A DNA stretch of 5,932 nucleotides from a bacterium (lineage in GTDB: Bacteria > SZUA-182 > SZUA-191 > JAJRXT01): NCBI GenBank assembly GCA_024277605.1, contig JAJRUU010000297.1, forward strand, positions 1 to 5,932. Direction: 5' to 3'. The notes beneath the pieces are model-generated. The model worked only from the letters and a program-made list of their open reading frames with translations, did no database searches and was not told where the DNA came from. Each line of letters begins with the position of its first letter. The stretch's first letter is position 1. Made by a program: the position numbers and the translations under genes. Positions 5,786 to 5,932 of the stretch are shown piece by piece.

Positions 5786-5932
5786 GTGGCTACTAAATAT
5801 ATAAACCTGCAATATGACGAATCGGGAATAACTGTATATGCCAGGATACAGCAAGAGGCGACCGGCAATTGGTATGAAGCTGCTGGTGGAACCTTTGTAG
5901 CCTTTGGCGCATCCGGGGTTATTGCCCTTACA
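5786..5932 (+). CDS. Phage tail-associated protein, 5' part only
   Basis: A frame starting with GTG directly after the previous TAA stays open for all 49 codons to the window end. It encodes MATKYINLQYDESG, then ITVYARIQ, NWYEAAGGTFVAFGAS and VIALT. The arrangement 'I-T-V-Y-A-R-I...W...G-x-F-x-x-F...I-x-L-T' resembles the N-terminal domain of small phage tail or baseplate-associated proteins found beside fibre genes. A GGTGA-like site at 5773-5777 lies eight bases before the GTG, and the abutting stop suggests translational coupling. The product is cut by the window edge, so length and any C-terminal domains are unknown. Confidence 0.65.
   Translation, partial: MATKYINLQYDESGITVYARIQQEATGNWYEAAGGTFVAFGASGVIALT

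Overview
The window is a stretch of a tailed-phage (or prophage) late operon that encodes the tail tip and the host-contact proteins of a siphovirus with a long non-contractile tail. All eight supported genes lie on the + strand, are packed end to end (TAGATG and TAAGTG junctions, one 8-nt overlap, short gaps) and leave almost no free DNA. No host housekeeping gene, tRNA or integrase is present, so the host cannot be named. Shine-Dalgarno sites are strong and bacterial in type (AAGGGG, GGAGG, AGGGGGA, AAGGAG). The sequence looks like an environmental phage or prophage rather than a well-known model phage.

Region 1 (2-3591) is the conserved tail-tip module, in the same order as lambda L-K-I-J. 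It holds an L-like tip protein with a four-cysteine C-terminal domain, two consecutive small NlpC/P60-like proteins (in the places of K and I), and a 706-residue J-like central hub. The hub is short and ends just after one fibronectin-like domain, so it probably does not carry the receptor-binding part itself.

Region 2 (3592-3663) is the largest non-coding gap. It is filled by a compound palindromic element: two tandem 16-bp G/C hairpins, then overlapping, mutually exclusive stem-loops, ending next to the ribosome binding site of the next gene. It marks the border between the conserved tip genes and the variable adsorption genes.

Region 3 (3664-5932) is the adsorption or fibre module, visibly richer in A/T. 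It holds a 329-residue protein with a lectin-like middle and a beta-sandwich C-terminus, a 281-residue repeat-containing fibre-like protein, a 76-residue helical protein, and the 5' end of a further small tail protein that runs off the window. A 12-bp perfect palindrome (TACCCATGGGTA), an A8 tract and an 8-codon mini-ORF sit at the start of the 281-residue gene, whose translation start is the least certain in the window.

Together the genes would build the tail tip (L-like plus J-like hub), supply a cell-wall-cleaving or assembly function (NlpC/P60 pair), and attach host-recognition proteins to the tip. I see no defence system or other wholly new system here. The most unusual items are the tandem NlpC/P60 pair with one degenerate active site and the palindromic element at the module border.
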